Positions 25,347 through 32,090 of a stretch of 64,000 bases of DNA are shown here, one piece after another. Under the pieces are notes generated by a model that had not been told where the DNA came from, did not search any database, and was given only the letters and a program-made list of their open reading frames with translations. The translations under genes and the position numbers were made by a program. Each line of letters opens with the position of its first letter. The first letter of the stretch is position 1. The stretch is taken from the NCBI RefSeq assembly GCF_004123845.1, contig NZ_NBDP01000003.1, positions 124,001 to 188,000 on the forward strand, in the 5' to 3' direction. The stretch comes from Allobosea sp. Tri-44 (GTDB lineage: Bacteria > Pseudomonadota > Alphaproteobacteria > Rhizobiales > Beijerinckiaceae).

Positions 25347-26162
25347 GTGGCACCGCGTCGGAAGAAGTCGAAAGTGGACACCGGCCCGGTGCATGCTGGT
25401 TTTGATGCGTTAGACAGCGCTTCCGAGCGGGCCGTGGCTATATCGGAACGTAACATCGGAAAGACACATACGGGCCGGCAGCGCCGTGCCTTGGCAGTTT
25501 TCTCGAAGCTAATCGTTCACAATATGGCCATGATACTTTTAACGAAGAAGTTCTTCGACGACGAAGAGCGTGGGCTGCTGGATCATTTCTCTCTGGCTTC
25601 ACTAGCTCGGTCATCTCTAGATGCAGCTCTAATGACGATGTACATTTCCGAGCCTAGCCTAAATCTGACGCGGTGGGATTTTCGGCGGCAGTTGTTGTTT
25701 TTGCACGATACTAACAATCGAAGTCGCTTTCTCAAGCCTCTCCGTAAGGATGGGGTAGAGTTTGGGTTTTTCGAGAATGCCGATGCAGTGAGAGACGGCA
25801 TAAGGTCGAAGTTGGGCAAGCTCGGCGCAGAGCTACTCTACAGTCAGGAGAAAATCGCGGACTATCAGCGCGGCTTTCATATATTTGTTGATGGTGTCCG
25901 AGGCGCGGTGCGAGAAGCGGGCTGGGATGTTGATGAGTTTGAGTTCAATCAGTCGTATCTCTCCGCATATGTCCACTCGCATCCGGTTAGTTTCATCCGG
26001 TTGGATGAGCATCAGGTGACGTTCGAAGGCGCGTCGCAGTTCCAAGTGGACTTCTGCCACTACCTGCTCGAAATGACGGCTGGCTATCTGGCATCCGTCG
26101 CGGATCGAATGGACGCTTTTAGTCTGCCGGGGGAGGGCGATCCCAACGGGCATCTCGAATGA
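25347..26162 (+). CDS. hypothetical protein, DUF5677-like helical
   Basis: A 271-residue cytosolic protein starting with GTG at 25347 (GAGGG ten bases upstream). The N-terminus is basic (APRRKKSKVD). The remainder is almost entirely helical, with SLASLARSSLDAALMTMYI and YLLEMTAGYLASVADRMDAF. The pattern of aromatic/His positions (SAYVHSHP) loosely recalls the DUF5677 proteins often found in mobile or defence islands. That resemblance is from memory and weak. AT content is clearly above that of the flanking genes, consistent with recent acquisition. Confidence 0.6.
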   Translation: MAPRRKKSKVDTGPVHAGFDALDSASERAVAISERNIGKTHTGRQRRALAVFSKLIVHNMAMILLTKKFFDDEERGLLDHFSLASLARSSLDAALMTMYISEPSLNLTRWDFRRQLLFLHDTNNRSRFLKPLRKDGVEFGFFENADAVRDGIRSKLGKLGAELLYSQEKIADYQRGFHIFVDGVRGAVREAGWDVDEFEFNQSYLSAYVHSHPVSFIRLDEHQVTFEGASQFQVDFCHYLLEMTAGYLASVADRMDAFSLPGEGDPNGHLE

Positions 26163-26188
26163 CTGTCGATCACCTTAATCTGCTGCTG

Positions 26189-27016
26189 CTAATGCCGCGC
26201 TCCCTCCGACCCCTTCATCTCCACCTCGAACTCCACCAACTGCCCGAACAGCGGCACCTTCCGGAAATCCTCATCGAACTCGCGGCGGGCGTGCCTCGTC
26301 TGCTTTCGGCTCTCGAAAACCCCCAGCCACGCCAGGGGGCGCAGGACGCGTGACATCATGGCGAACTCGGGGAGGTCGGGCCTCGGCACCTTGTCGAGCG
26401 TGTCCATGATCGTGCAGGCAGACATCAGGTCGCCCGCGCTCGACCAGTTATGCGCCGTGACCGACAGGCTCCAGAGGACCACGCCCATGTGGTGCTGCGG
26501 CCAGAACTCGATAGGGTTCCTGTCGAAGTCCTGAAGGTTGACCTTCCAGAACACCGCTTCAAACAGTTCAGCCAGCAGGGCAGGGGCCGCTTCAGGGGCC
26601 AGCAGAGCCTTCCCCGTCTTGGTCGCCTTCAGGACTCCCAGGCGCTTCCTCAAGAGCCCCGCAGCCTGCAGCACGATCCTCGTGAAAAGGACCCCGTAGG
26701 CGTCATCTTCGTTGATGACCTTGTTCATCGCCAGCGTGGTGGCCTTGTCGTAGCCCGGCCATTCCGTGCGATCGAAGACGTGCCAGACATCGGCACGCTT
26801 CAAAGCACCGGCAGGCGTGAGGACAAGCCCGCCTTTCTCCACGGCAAGCGCCAGCAGGAGCCTCGCGGCGTGGACCATCGGGACCTGAAGGGCGGCCTCG
26901 ATGGGGACGTTATGGGGCGTGAGGCGGAGCGCCTGCGGGACCCTGCCGGGCGGCTCCAGGAGCGCCTTGAGAGAGCCGGGCTGAAGATGCGTCCATGCGG
27001 GAGGGATTGAGCTCAC
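26189..27016 (-). CDS. uncharacterised protein, often linked with pRiA4b ORF-3-like proteins
   Basis: A 275-residue protein. It recalls a conserved but unnamed family with segments like LVLTPAGALKRADV, EWPGYDKA, NKVINEDDAYG, FDRNPIEFWPQHHMGVVLWSLS and a C-terminal KVPLFGQLVEFEVEM; relatives I recall sit in or next to pRiA4b ORF-3-like proteins. I chose the GTG start at 27016; a TTG at 27079 would abut the rpsD terminator and has no ribosome site. It is convergent with the 25347 gene, with 26 bases between stops. The function is unknown. Confidence 0.6.
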   Translation of the reverse strand: MSSIPPAWTHLQPGSLKALLEPPGRVPQALRLTPHNVPIEAALQVPMVHAARLLLALAVEKGGLVLTPAGALKRADVWHVFDRTEWPGYDKATTLAMNKVINEDDAYGVLFTRIVLQAAGLLRKRLGVLKATKTGKALLAPEAAPALLAELFEAVFWKVNLQDFDRNPIEFWPQHHMGVVLWSLSVTAHNWSSAGDLMSACTIMDTLDKVPRPDLPEFAMMSRVLRPLAWLGVFESRKQTRHARREFDEDFRKVPLFGQLVEFEVEMKGSEGARH

Positions 27017-27085
27017 GCCAGGAACGTAGGCGGGCCGGAGCGAAGGCTCAACAGCCAGCCTGCAAGCGTGTGCGCGCAAACAAAG

Positions 27086-27113
27086 AAAGGGCGGCCCTTG
27101 CGGGCCGCCCTTT
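27086..27113 (-). terminator. rho-independent terminator of rpsD
   Basis: A 12-bp perfect stem, AAAGGGCGGCCC (27086-27097) with GGGCCGCCCTTT (27102-27113), has a four-base loop. On the minus strand it is followed by a T-rich run (TTTCTTTGTTT). It lies 47 bases after the rpsD stop and insulates rpsD from the island. Confidence 0.85.
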
Positions 27114-27159
27114 CCGTGAATCCCGCCAGAGGCTTGCGCGCTCCGGCTGATATCTTAGA

Positions 27160-27777
27160 TCAGCGCGAGTAGAACTCGATGACCAGGTTCGGTTCCATCT
27201 GCACCGCGTAAGGCACGTCCGTCAGGGTCGGCGTGCGGGTGAAGGTGGCGGTCGACTTGTTGTGGTCGGCGTCGATGTAATCAGGCACGTCGCGCTCGGC
27301 GAGGGTGGCGGCCTCGATCACGATGGCGAGCTGGCGCGAGCTCTCCTTGACCGCGATCACGTCGCCCGGCTTGACCTGGTAGGACGCGATGTTGACGCGC
27401 TTGCCGTTGACCGTGACATGGCCGTGGTTGACGAACTGGCGGGCGGCGAAGACGGTCGCGACGAACTTGGCGCGGTAGATCACCGCGTCGAGACGACGCT
27501 CGAGCAGGCCGACCAGGTTCTCGCCCGAATCGCCCTTGAGGCGGATCGCCTCGGCGTAATAACGGCGGAACTGCTTCTCGGAGATCGAGCCGTAATAGCC
27601 CTTCAACTTCTGCTTGGCGCGCAGCTGGGTGCCGAAGTCGGACGGCTTGCCCTTGCGGCGCTGGCCGTGCTGGCCGGGGCCGTATTCGCGGCGGTTGACC
27701 GGGGACTTCGGACGGCCCCAGATGTTCTGACCGAGGCGGCGGTCAATCTTGTACTTTGCCTCATGGCGCTTCGACAT
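27160..27777 (-). CDS. rpsD: 30S ribosomal protein S4
   Basis: A 205-residue primary 16S rRNA-binding protein of the small subunit. [18 protein letters not shown] begins it; [20 protein letters not shown] and the S4 RNA-binding domain ([40 protein letters not shown]) follow. The length and full colinearity match the family. It is a stand-alone gene, as often in alphaproteobacteria, and carries its own terminator. The start at 27777 gives the conserved N-terminus; the reading frame upstream is noise. Confidence 0.99.
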   Translation of the reverse strand: MSKRHEAKYKIDRRLGQNIWGRPKSPVNRREYGPGQHGQRRKGKPSDFGTQLRAKQKLKGYYGSISEKQFRRYYAEAIRLKGDSGENLVGLLERRLDAVIYRAKFVATVFAARQFVNHGHVTVNGKRVNIASYQVKPGDVIAVKESSRQLAIVIEAATLAERDVPDYIDADHNKSTATFTRTPTLTDVPYAVQMEPNLVIEFYSR

Positions 27778-27880
27778 ATCGCGTGTCCTCTGTGGTTCGC
27801 GAGTTGAGGACCGCGCCCTCCTGTCCCCGTTTCCGGGGCGACAGATCCGGCCTCCGAAGAGAAGCGGATCACGGGTGCGG

Positions 27881-27914
27881 AAAAAGCCACGCGGCCCCGT
27901 GAGGAGCCGCGCGA
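27881..27914 (-). terminator. terminator of the His-rich peptide gene
   Basis: On the minus strand a GC-rich hairpin (GCGGCTCC...GGGGCCGC) is followed by GTGGCTTTTT. It lies 48 bases beyond the stop of the small secreted gene and upstream of rpsD, so rpsD must have its own promoter in the remaining ~100 bases. Confidence 0.65.
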
Positions 27915-27961
27915 CGCCGGTGCCTATGAGGGATGTCGCGCTGGAAGTCAATGAGCCGGCA

Positions 27962-28183
27962 TCAATAGCGCCAATAGGCGCGGCGATGATGCGGATGCTT
28001 GTACCAGCCGAGATGGCGGCCACGATTCCAGCCATGGTGACGGCGTGGGCCGTAGCTGTGGCCGTAATGGTGACCCTTGTGCTTGTGCCAGCCCTTCGGC
28101 TTGGCCTGTGCATCGTCGATGCCGCCGAACCCGAACAGCATGGCGCCGAGCCCGAAAATTGCGGCCAGGATCAGCTTCTTCAT
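27962..28183 (-). CDS. small secreted His-rich peptide
   Basis: A 73-residue exported protein. [20 protein letters not shown] is a clear signal sequence with likely cleavage after DDAQA. The ~46-residue mature part has 11 histidines plus many Arg, Gly, Tyr and Trp residues ([23 protein letters not shown]). Such a composition suggests metal or anionic surface binding, but no family is assigned. It has its own terminator downstream and is separated from murI by 66 bases in the same direction. Confidence 0.75.
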   Translation of the reverse strand: MKKLILAAIFGLGAMLFGFGGIDDAQAKPKGWHKHKGHHYGHSYGPRRHHGWNRGRHLGWYKHPHHRRAYWRY

Positions 28184-28249
28184 GGCACTCTCCCATTATG
28201 ACCGGTGGCGTCGAGAACGCCTCCAGATCAGAACAGTTCCAAAATATGG

Positions 28250-29146
28250 TCAGATTGCGAGCGGCAGCGGCTCGGTCTCGATCCGCGCCAGGCCGAAGCC
28301 GGCCAGCGCGATATGGGCTGGGCCTGAGAGACGCGAGCCGTCGGTGAAAACGGCTACGGTGGCGACGGGCTCGGTGCGGAGCTGGGCCGGGCCGAGCAGT
28401 TGCGATGTCCGGCGCGCGATCGCCGGGGCGGGATCGATCCACTCGACCGGCCAGGACGCGAGTCGCTGCAGGCGCGCCAGCAGCAGGGGATAATGCGTGC
28501 AGGCGAGGGTGACGACGTCGGTTCGCCTTCCGTCGCGGCTGACGAAGCAGGGCGCGATCTCGGCGGCGATGTCCGTGTCGCTGACCGGCTCGCCCTTCAG
28601 CGCCGCTTCCGCCAGGCCGGCGAGGCGGCTGGCGCCGACCAGGACGACCTCGCAACCGGCGGCATAGTGCCCGATCAGGTCGCGGGTGTAGTCGCGGGCG
28701 ACAGTGCCGGGCGTCGCCAGAACCGAGATGAGGTGGCTGCGGGTGCGCTCCGCTGCCGGCTTCACTGCCGGCACCGTGCCCACGAAGGGAATGGCGAAGC
28801 GGGCGCGCAGGGCCGGCAGCACCAAAGTCGAGGCGGTGTTGCAGGCGATGACGACGAGATCGGGATGGAAGCGGTCGACCAAGCGCTCCATCACGGCGAG
28901 CACGCGCGCGACCAGCGCCGGCTCGTCGAGGCGGCCATAGGGGAAGGCGGCGTCGTCGGCGGCATAGACGATGTCGGCGTCGGGGCGCTGGCGCATCACC
29001 TCGCGCAGCACGGTCAATCCGCCGAGGCCGGAATCGAAAACGAGGATGGTCGGGATTCGCAAGGGCAGCACCGGTGCGGCATAGCCGGCTCCGGCCAGAA
29101 GATCGACCTGCATCGCACTGGAACTCATCACGTCTGCCGAGCCCAT
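28250..29146 (-). CDS. murI: glutamate racemase
   Basis: A 298-residue cofactor-independent racemase that supplies D-glutamate for peptidoglycan. FDSGLGGLTVL provides the acid/base D38. The two catalytic cysteines are C102 in ACNTAS and C216 in LACTHYP; GTVPAVKPA is the substrate loop. The first ~30 residues before RIPTILVFDSG exceed the usual length, so an internal start (29128 or 29113) is possible. It is adjacent to the His-rich peptide gene on the same strand. Confidence 0.95.
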   Translation of the reverse strand: MGSADVMSSSAMQVDLLAGAGYAAPVLPLRIPTILVFDSGLGGLTVLREVMRQRPDADIVYAADDAAFPYGRLDEPALVARVLAVMERLVDRFHPDLVVIACNTASTLVLPALRARFAIPFVGTVPAVKPAAERTRSHLISVLATPGTVARDYTRDLIGHYAAGCEVVLVGASRLAGLAEAALKGEPVSDTDIAAEIAPCFVSRDGRRTDVVTLACTHYPLLLARLQRLASWPVEWIDPAPAIARRTSQLLGPAQLRTEPVATVAVFTDGSRLSGPAHIALAGFGLARIETEPLPLAI

Positions 29147-29206
29147 GATTGGGCGCCCCGCCAGTTAAGGAGCGGTGAATCGGGCGCTTCGGCAGATAGG
29201 ATAATT

Positions 29207-29225
29207 TAGTTGACTCTGTCCACTA
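29207..29225. promoter_or_regulatory. MarR-type operator candidate overlapping -35 box
   Basis: TAGTTGACTCTGTCCACTA is an imperfect palindrome (7 of 8 arm positions pair around TCT). It overlaps a -35-like TTGACT at 29210-29215, upstream of the MarR-GNAT gene. A second TAGTTG follows at 29224-29229. MarR dimers bind such sites, so autoregulation is likely (inference). Confidence 0.5.
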
Positions 29226-29260
29226 GTTGGCGTTTCTCACGCGGAATGAGGAGGCAAGTC

Positions 29261-30187
29261 ATGCCCGCCGTCGACACAGCAGCCATCGCGACGATCCGTC
29301 GCTTCGGGCGCTTCCATACGCGCTTCGTCGGCGCGCTCGGCGGCGATCTGCACGGCTCCGGCTTCGGGCTGACCGAGGGGCGGGTGCTCTACGAGCTGGC
29401 GCAGCGCGATGGCTGGCGGGCGGGCGAGCTGGCGCGCGAGCTCGGACTCGACCCGGCCTATCTCTCGCGCCTGCTGAAGCGCTTCATCGACTTGGGCTGG
29501 CTGGAGCGGGCGAAGGCAGATGGCGACGGCCGGGCCTATGAGCTCAAGCTGACCGAAGCTGGGCATAGCGCCTTCGCGCCGCTGGACGAGGCTTCGCACC
29601 GCCAGGCCAGCACGATCCTGTCGCGGTTGGGAGCGGGCGAACAGGCGGTGCTCGTTACCGCGCTCGATCGCGCGCAGGCGCTGCTCTCGGGCGCTGCCAG
29701 CCCGCAACCCTCGGTGACGATCCGCGAGCACCGCCCCGGCGACATTGGCTGGGTGATCGCGGCCCATGCCCGGCTCTATGCGGAGGTCTATGGCTGGGAC
29801 ATCAGCTTCGAGGCGCTCGTCGCCGAGATCGCGGCGAAGTTCCTGCGCGAGTTCCGGCCCGGACAGGAGCGCTGCTTCATCGCCGAGCTCGACGGCGCCT
29901 CGGTTGGATCGGCTTTCGTGGTGCGCGAGAGTGACGAGGTGGCGAAGCTTCGCCTGGTGCTGGTCGAGACGCGGGCGCAGGGGCTCGGCCTGGGCAAGCG
30001 CCTGGTGCGCGAGGCGCTCAATTTCGCCCGCGCCGCCGGCTATCGCCGGATGGTGCTGTGGACCAACGACATCCTGCACGCCGCCCGCGCCATCTATATC
30101 GCCGAGGGGTTCAGGCTGGTGGCGGAGGAGAAGCACCATTCCTTTGGGAAGGATCTGGTGGGGCAGAACTGGGAGCGCGATCTCTAG
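29261..30187 (+). CDS. MarR-type HTH / GNAT acetyltransferase fusion
   Basis: A 308-residue two-domain protein. Residues ~15-145 are a MarR winged helix (GLTEGRVLYELAQRDGWRAGELARELGLDPAYLSRLLKRF). Residues ~160-308 are a GNAT N-acetyltransferase with acetyl-CoA loop TRAQGLGLGKRL and the C-terminal IAEGFRLVAEEKHHSFG. The start at 29261 follows a strong GAGGAGG; the longer frame has no ribosome site. This fusion is a known family, but its substrates are rarely defined. It is divergent from murI. Confidence 0.9.
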   Translation: MPAVDTAAIATIRRFGRFHTRFVGALGGDLHGSGFGLTEGRVLYELAQRDGWRAGELARELGLDPAYLSRLLKRFIDLGWLERAKADGDGRAYELKLTEAGHSAFAPLDEASHRQASTILSRLGAGEQAVLVTALDRAQALLSGAASPQPSVTIREHRPGDIGWVIAAHARLYAEVYGWDISFEALVAEIAAKFLREFRPGQERCFIAELDGASVGSAFVVRESDEVAKLRLVLVETRAQGLGLGKRLVREALNFARAAGYRRMVLWTNDILHAARAIYIAEGFRLVAEEKHHSFGKDLVGQNWERDL

Positions 30188-30238
30188 AGCAGGATGCGAA
30201 AAAGTGGGAACCGGTTTTTTCGCATTGATCCTGCTCTA
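30185..30238. repeat. 54-base palindromic intergenic element
   Basis: The arms TAGAGCAGGAT...ATCCTGCTCTA bracket an inner dyad, CGAAAAA...TTTTTTCG, around AACCGGTT. The element begins at the stop codon of the GNAT gene. It looks like the short palindromic repeats scattered between genes in Hyphomicrobiales genomes. No other full copy is in this window. Confidence 0.7.
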
Positions 30239-30262
30239 ACTCTTTGATGAGAGACGGATTCA

Positions 30263-30301
30263 GATTTCAGATGGAAGCGCCTTGCGATTCCATCTGAAAT
30301 C
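30263..30301. repeat. palindrome with 14-bp perfect arms
   Basis: GATTTCAGATGGAA (30263-30276) is perfectly complementary to TTCCATCTGAAATC (30288-30301) around an 11-base loop. It forms the second hairpin of the three-hairpin intergenic array between two convergent genes. Confidence 0.75.
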
Positions 30302-30386
30302 ATCCGGCTCTAGCGTCCACCCGATCAGCTCGTACCGCAAGCTGGTCGGTAAAACGGTCTTGATCTCAAGTGAGAGGCGGGTTCGC

Positions 30387-30411
30387 CCGTCAGATCGATC
30401 CAGTCTGACGG
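30387..30411. repeat. palindrome with 8-bp perfect arms
   Basis: CCGTCAGA (30387-30394) and TCTGACGG (30404-30411) pair around a nine-base loop, directly beyond the stop of the amine oxidase on the minus strand. No T-run follows, so it is a repeat element or a weak transcript-end structure rather than a classic terminator. Confidence 0.6.
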
Positions 30412-30419
30412 ATCCGGCG

Positions 30420-31736
30420 CTAGACCTTTAAGCGCGCCACGGCTGCCGCTGCCGTGCGGCCGGCGAGGGTTGCGCCGCCCGCGGTCATCGCGCCGCCGCC
30501 GGCGGTCGCCTCGCCGGCGAGCCAGAGCTTGCCGCCGATCGGTTCGGCAAGGATATCGCGTGCATTAGCATGGCCCGGCAAGCAGACCGAATAGGAGCCG
30601 TGCGAGAACGGGTCGGTCCACCAGGCCGGAAAGGAGACGGGGCCGGCTGCCTTGCGGAATTCGCTGCCGATCATCGATGCCAGCAGATCGACGACCTGCT
30701 CGCGCGCGGCGCCCGGACCGGCGGTCGAGAGGTCGCGGGCGAAATCGCCGCCGCAATAGCCGATGACGAGGTCGCGGTCGTCCGGGAAGAGCTCGAAGCT
30801 GATCAGCCGCCCGGCTGCGCCGGCCTCGAAATAGGTCGTGCCCGGGGCGATGCCGAAGCGGTCGCCTTCGACCTTGAGCGCGATCTTGGTGAGCGCGCCC
30901 ATGCCGATGCCGGCAAGCGCGTCGCGGGTGCGCGTCGGCAGCTCCGGCGTGAAGCGGATGCCACCGGCCTTCAGCACGCCGACCGGCACGGTGACGATGC
31001 AGGCTCGCGCCCGGAGCGTGCCAGAGGCGGTGGTGACGGCGACGCGCGAGCCGCTCCAGTCGATTGCCGTGACGGGCTGATTCAGGCGGATGTCGAGGCC
31101 GGCGCCATAGCGCGCGACGAGATTGCCGTAGCCGCTCGGCACGACATAGTCCTCTCCCGACCAGAGCCGCTGATAATCGCGTGCCGAGATGCGCGCCGAT
31201 TCCTCGCCGATCGAGAGCAATAGGCCGGAGGAGGCGACGGGCGCGAGGTCGGGGCCGAGATCGCTCAGCAAATCGGCGACCGAGAGATCGCGGCTTTGCA
31301 GATCGGCCGTCTCCAGGCGCCGGTCGATCTCGCCAAAGGCACCGCGGCGCCGGGCGCGGTCGCCCGCCGGCATCGGCTTGCCGCTCTGGAAGAGCTGGAA
31401 GCCGCCGCCCCAGCTTTCGTTCGGGGTCGCGACGCCGAGGTCGCGGGCGATCTCGGTCCAGGGATTGCGCTCGGCCCAGTGGATGAACATCGCTCCGGCG
31501 TCATAGGCCGGGCCCAGCGACGAATCGGTGAAGGTACGCCCGCCAAGGCGATCACGTGCCTCGAGCACGATGGCCTGACGGCCTGCAGCCTGAAGTTGCT
31601 TTGCTGCGGCGATCCCCGCCGCTCCGGCGCCGATCACGACGACATCGGGTTCGGCGGCGCGGGCAGGGAGGGGCCCGCCGGCAAAACTTGCTGCCAGCGC
31701 GCCTGAACCCATCAGCCATCTCCGGCGGTCGAGCAT
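30420..31736 (-). CDS. FAD-dependent flavin amine oxidase, exported
   Basis: A 438-residue flavin monoamine/polyamine oxidase-like enzyme. The N-terminus (MLDRRRWLMGSGALAASFAG) looks like a twin-arginine signal. The dinucleotide fold starts with VVVIGAGAAGIAAAKQL, then the ARDRLGGRTFTD motif; the C-terminal FAD motif is KLWLAGEATAGGGAMTAGGA. PASTA-like SHGSYSVCLPGH is typical of the MAO family. Start 31736 places the Arg pair correctly; an upstream extension is unlikely. It oxidises an amine, perhaps in the periplasm (inference). It is divergent from the TonB receptor gene. Confidence 0.87.
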   Translation of the reverse strand: MLDRRRWLMGSGALAASFAGGPLPARAAEPDVVVIGAGAAGIAAAKQLQAAGRQAIVLEARDRLGGRTFTDSSLGPAYDAGAMFIHWAERNPWTEIARDLGVATPNESWGGGFQLFQSGKPMPAGDRARRRGAFGEIDRRLETADLQSRDLSVADLLSDLGPDLAPVASSGLLLSIGEESARISARDYQRLWSGEDYVVPSGYGNLVARYGAGLDIRLNQPVTAIDWSGSRVAVTTASGTLRARACIVTVPVGVLKAGGIRFTPELPTRTRDALAGIGMGALTKIALKVEGDRFGIAPGTTYFEAGAAGRLISFELFPDDRDLVIGYCGGDFARDLSTAGPGAAREQVVDLLASMIGSEFRKAAGPVSFPAWWTDPFSHGSYSVCLPGHANARDILAEPIGGKLWLAGEATAGGGAMTAGGATLAGRTAAAAVARLKV

Positions 31737-32090
31737 GAAGCGTAATCCGTTCCTGCGACCGTTGCATGATGGCAGCCGCTTTTCGCACTGCAATACACGA
31801 GCACGAGTGCGGCAGGAGCAGGGCCATCACAGCTTTGCGAGGTCGCAGGCGTGCTTGTCCCGGAGATGATCGTCTTTCAGTTTGGACGAATAATAATCTT
31901 AGTTTTGAATTCTACTAAGTAAGTAATGTATCACGTGATCGCGAGTCTATTGACAGTTAAACTGTGCTTTAATAACCGCTGGTGGTGAAAGTAAGGCATA
32001 AGGCCTAGTTTTCAAGCAATATAAAGAGCGTTTCGACTTGGCAAGTCAATCTGGCAAGGCGAATTGCTTCTCAGCGACAGGATACGGGCG
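31737..32090. promoter_or_regulatory. AT-rich control region between amine oxidase and TonB receptor
   Basis: This 354-base stretch holds no gene. From ~31870 it is strongly AT-rich. It contains the perfect 10-bp palindrome ATCACGTGAT (31930-31939), a -35-like TTGACA (31950-31955) and, overlapping that, the dyad ACAGTTAAACTGT (31953-31965). Placement about 125 bases before the receptor start suggests an iron- or haem-responsive promoter with a long leader. I see no textbook Fur box or Irr ICE box. Confidence 0.5.

Noticed and set aside
25111..25413. 100-codon plus-strand frame in the orphan island
   Set aside because: It overlaps the next gene by 67 bases, has no ribosome site or domain, and has open frames on both strands, so I treat it as non-coding.
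30185..30238. rho-independent terminator at the end of the GNAT gene
   Set aside because: The stem is interrupted and no terminal T-run follows. It fits a palindromic repeat better.
32064..32090. TTG start nine codons upstream of the TonB receptor start
   Set aside because: It adds a short polar lead before a complete signal peptide. It is possible, but ATG 32091 is the simpler choice.
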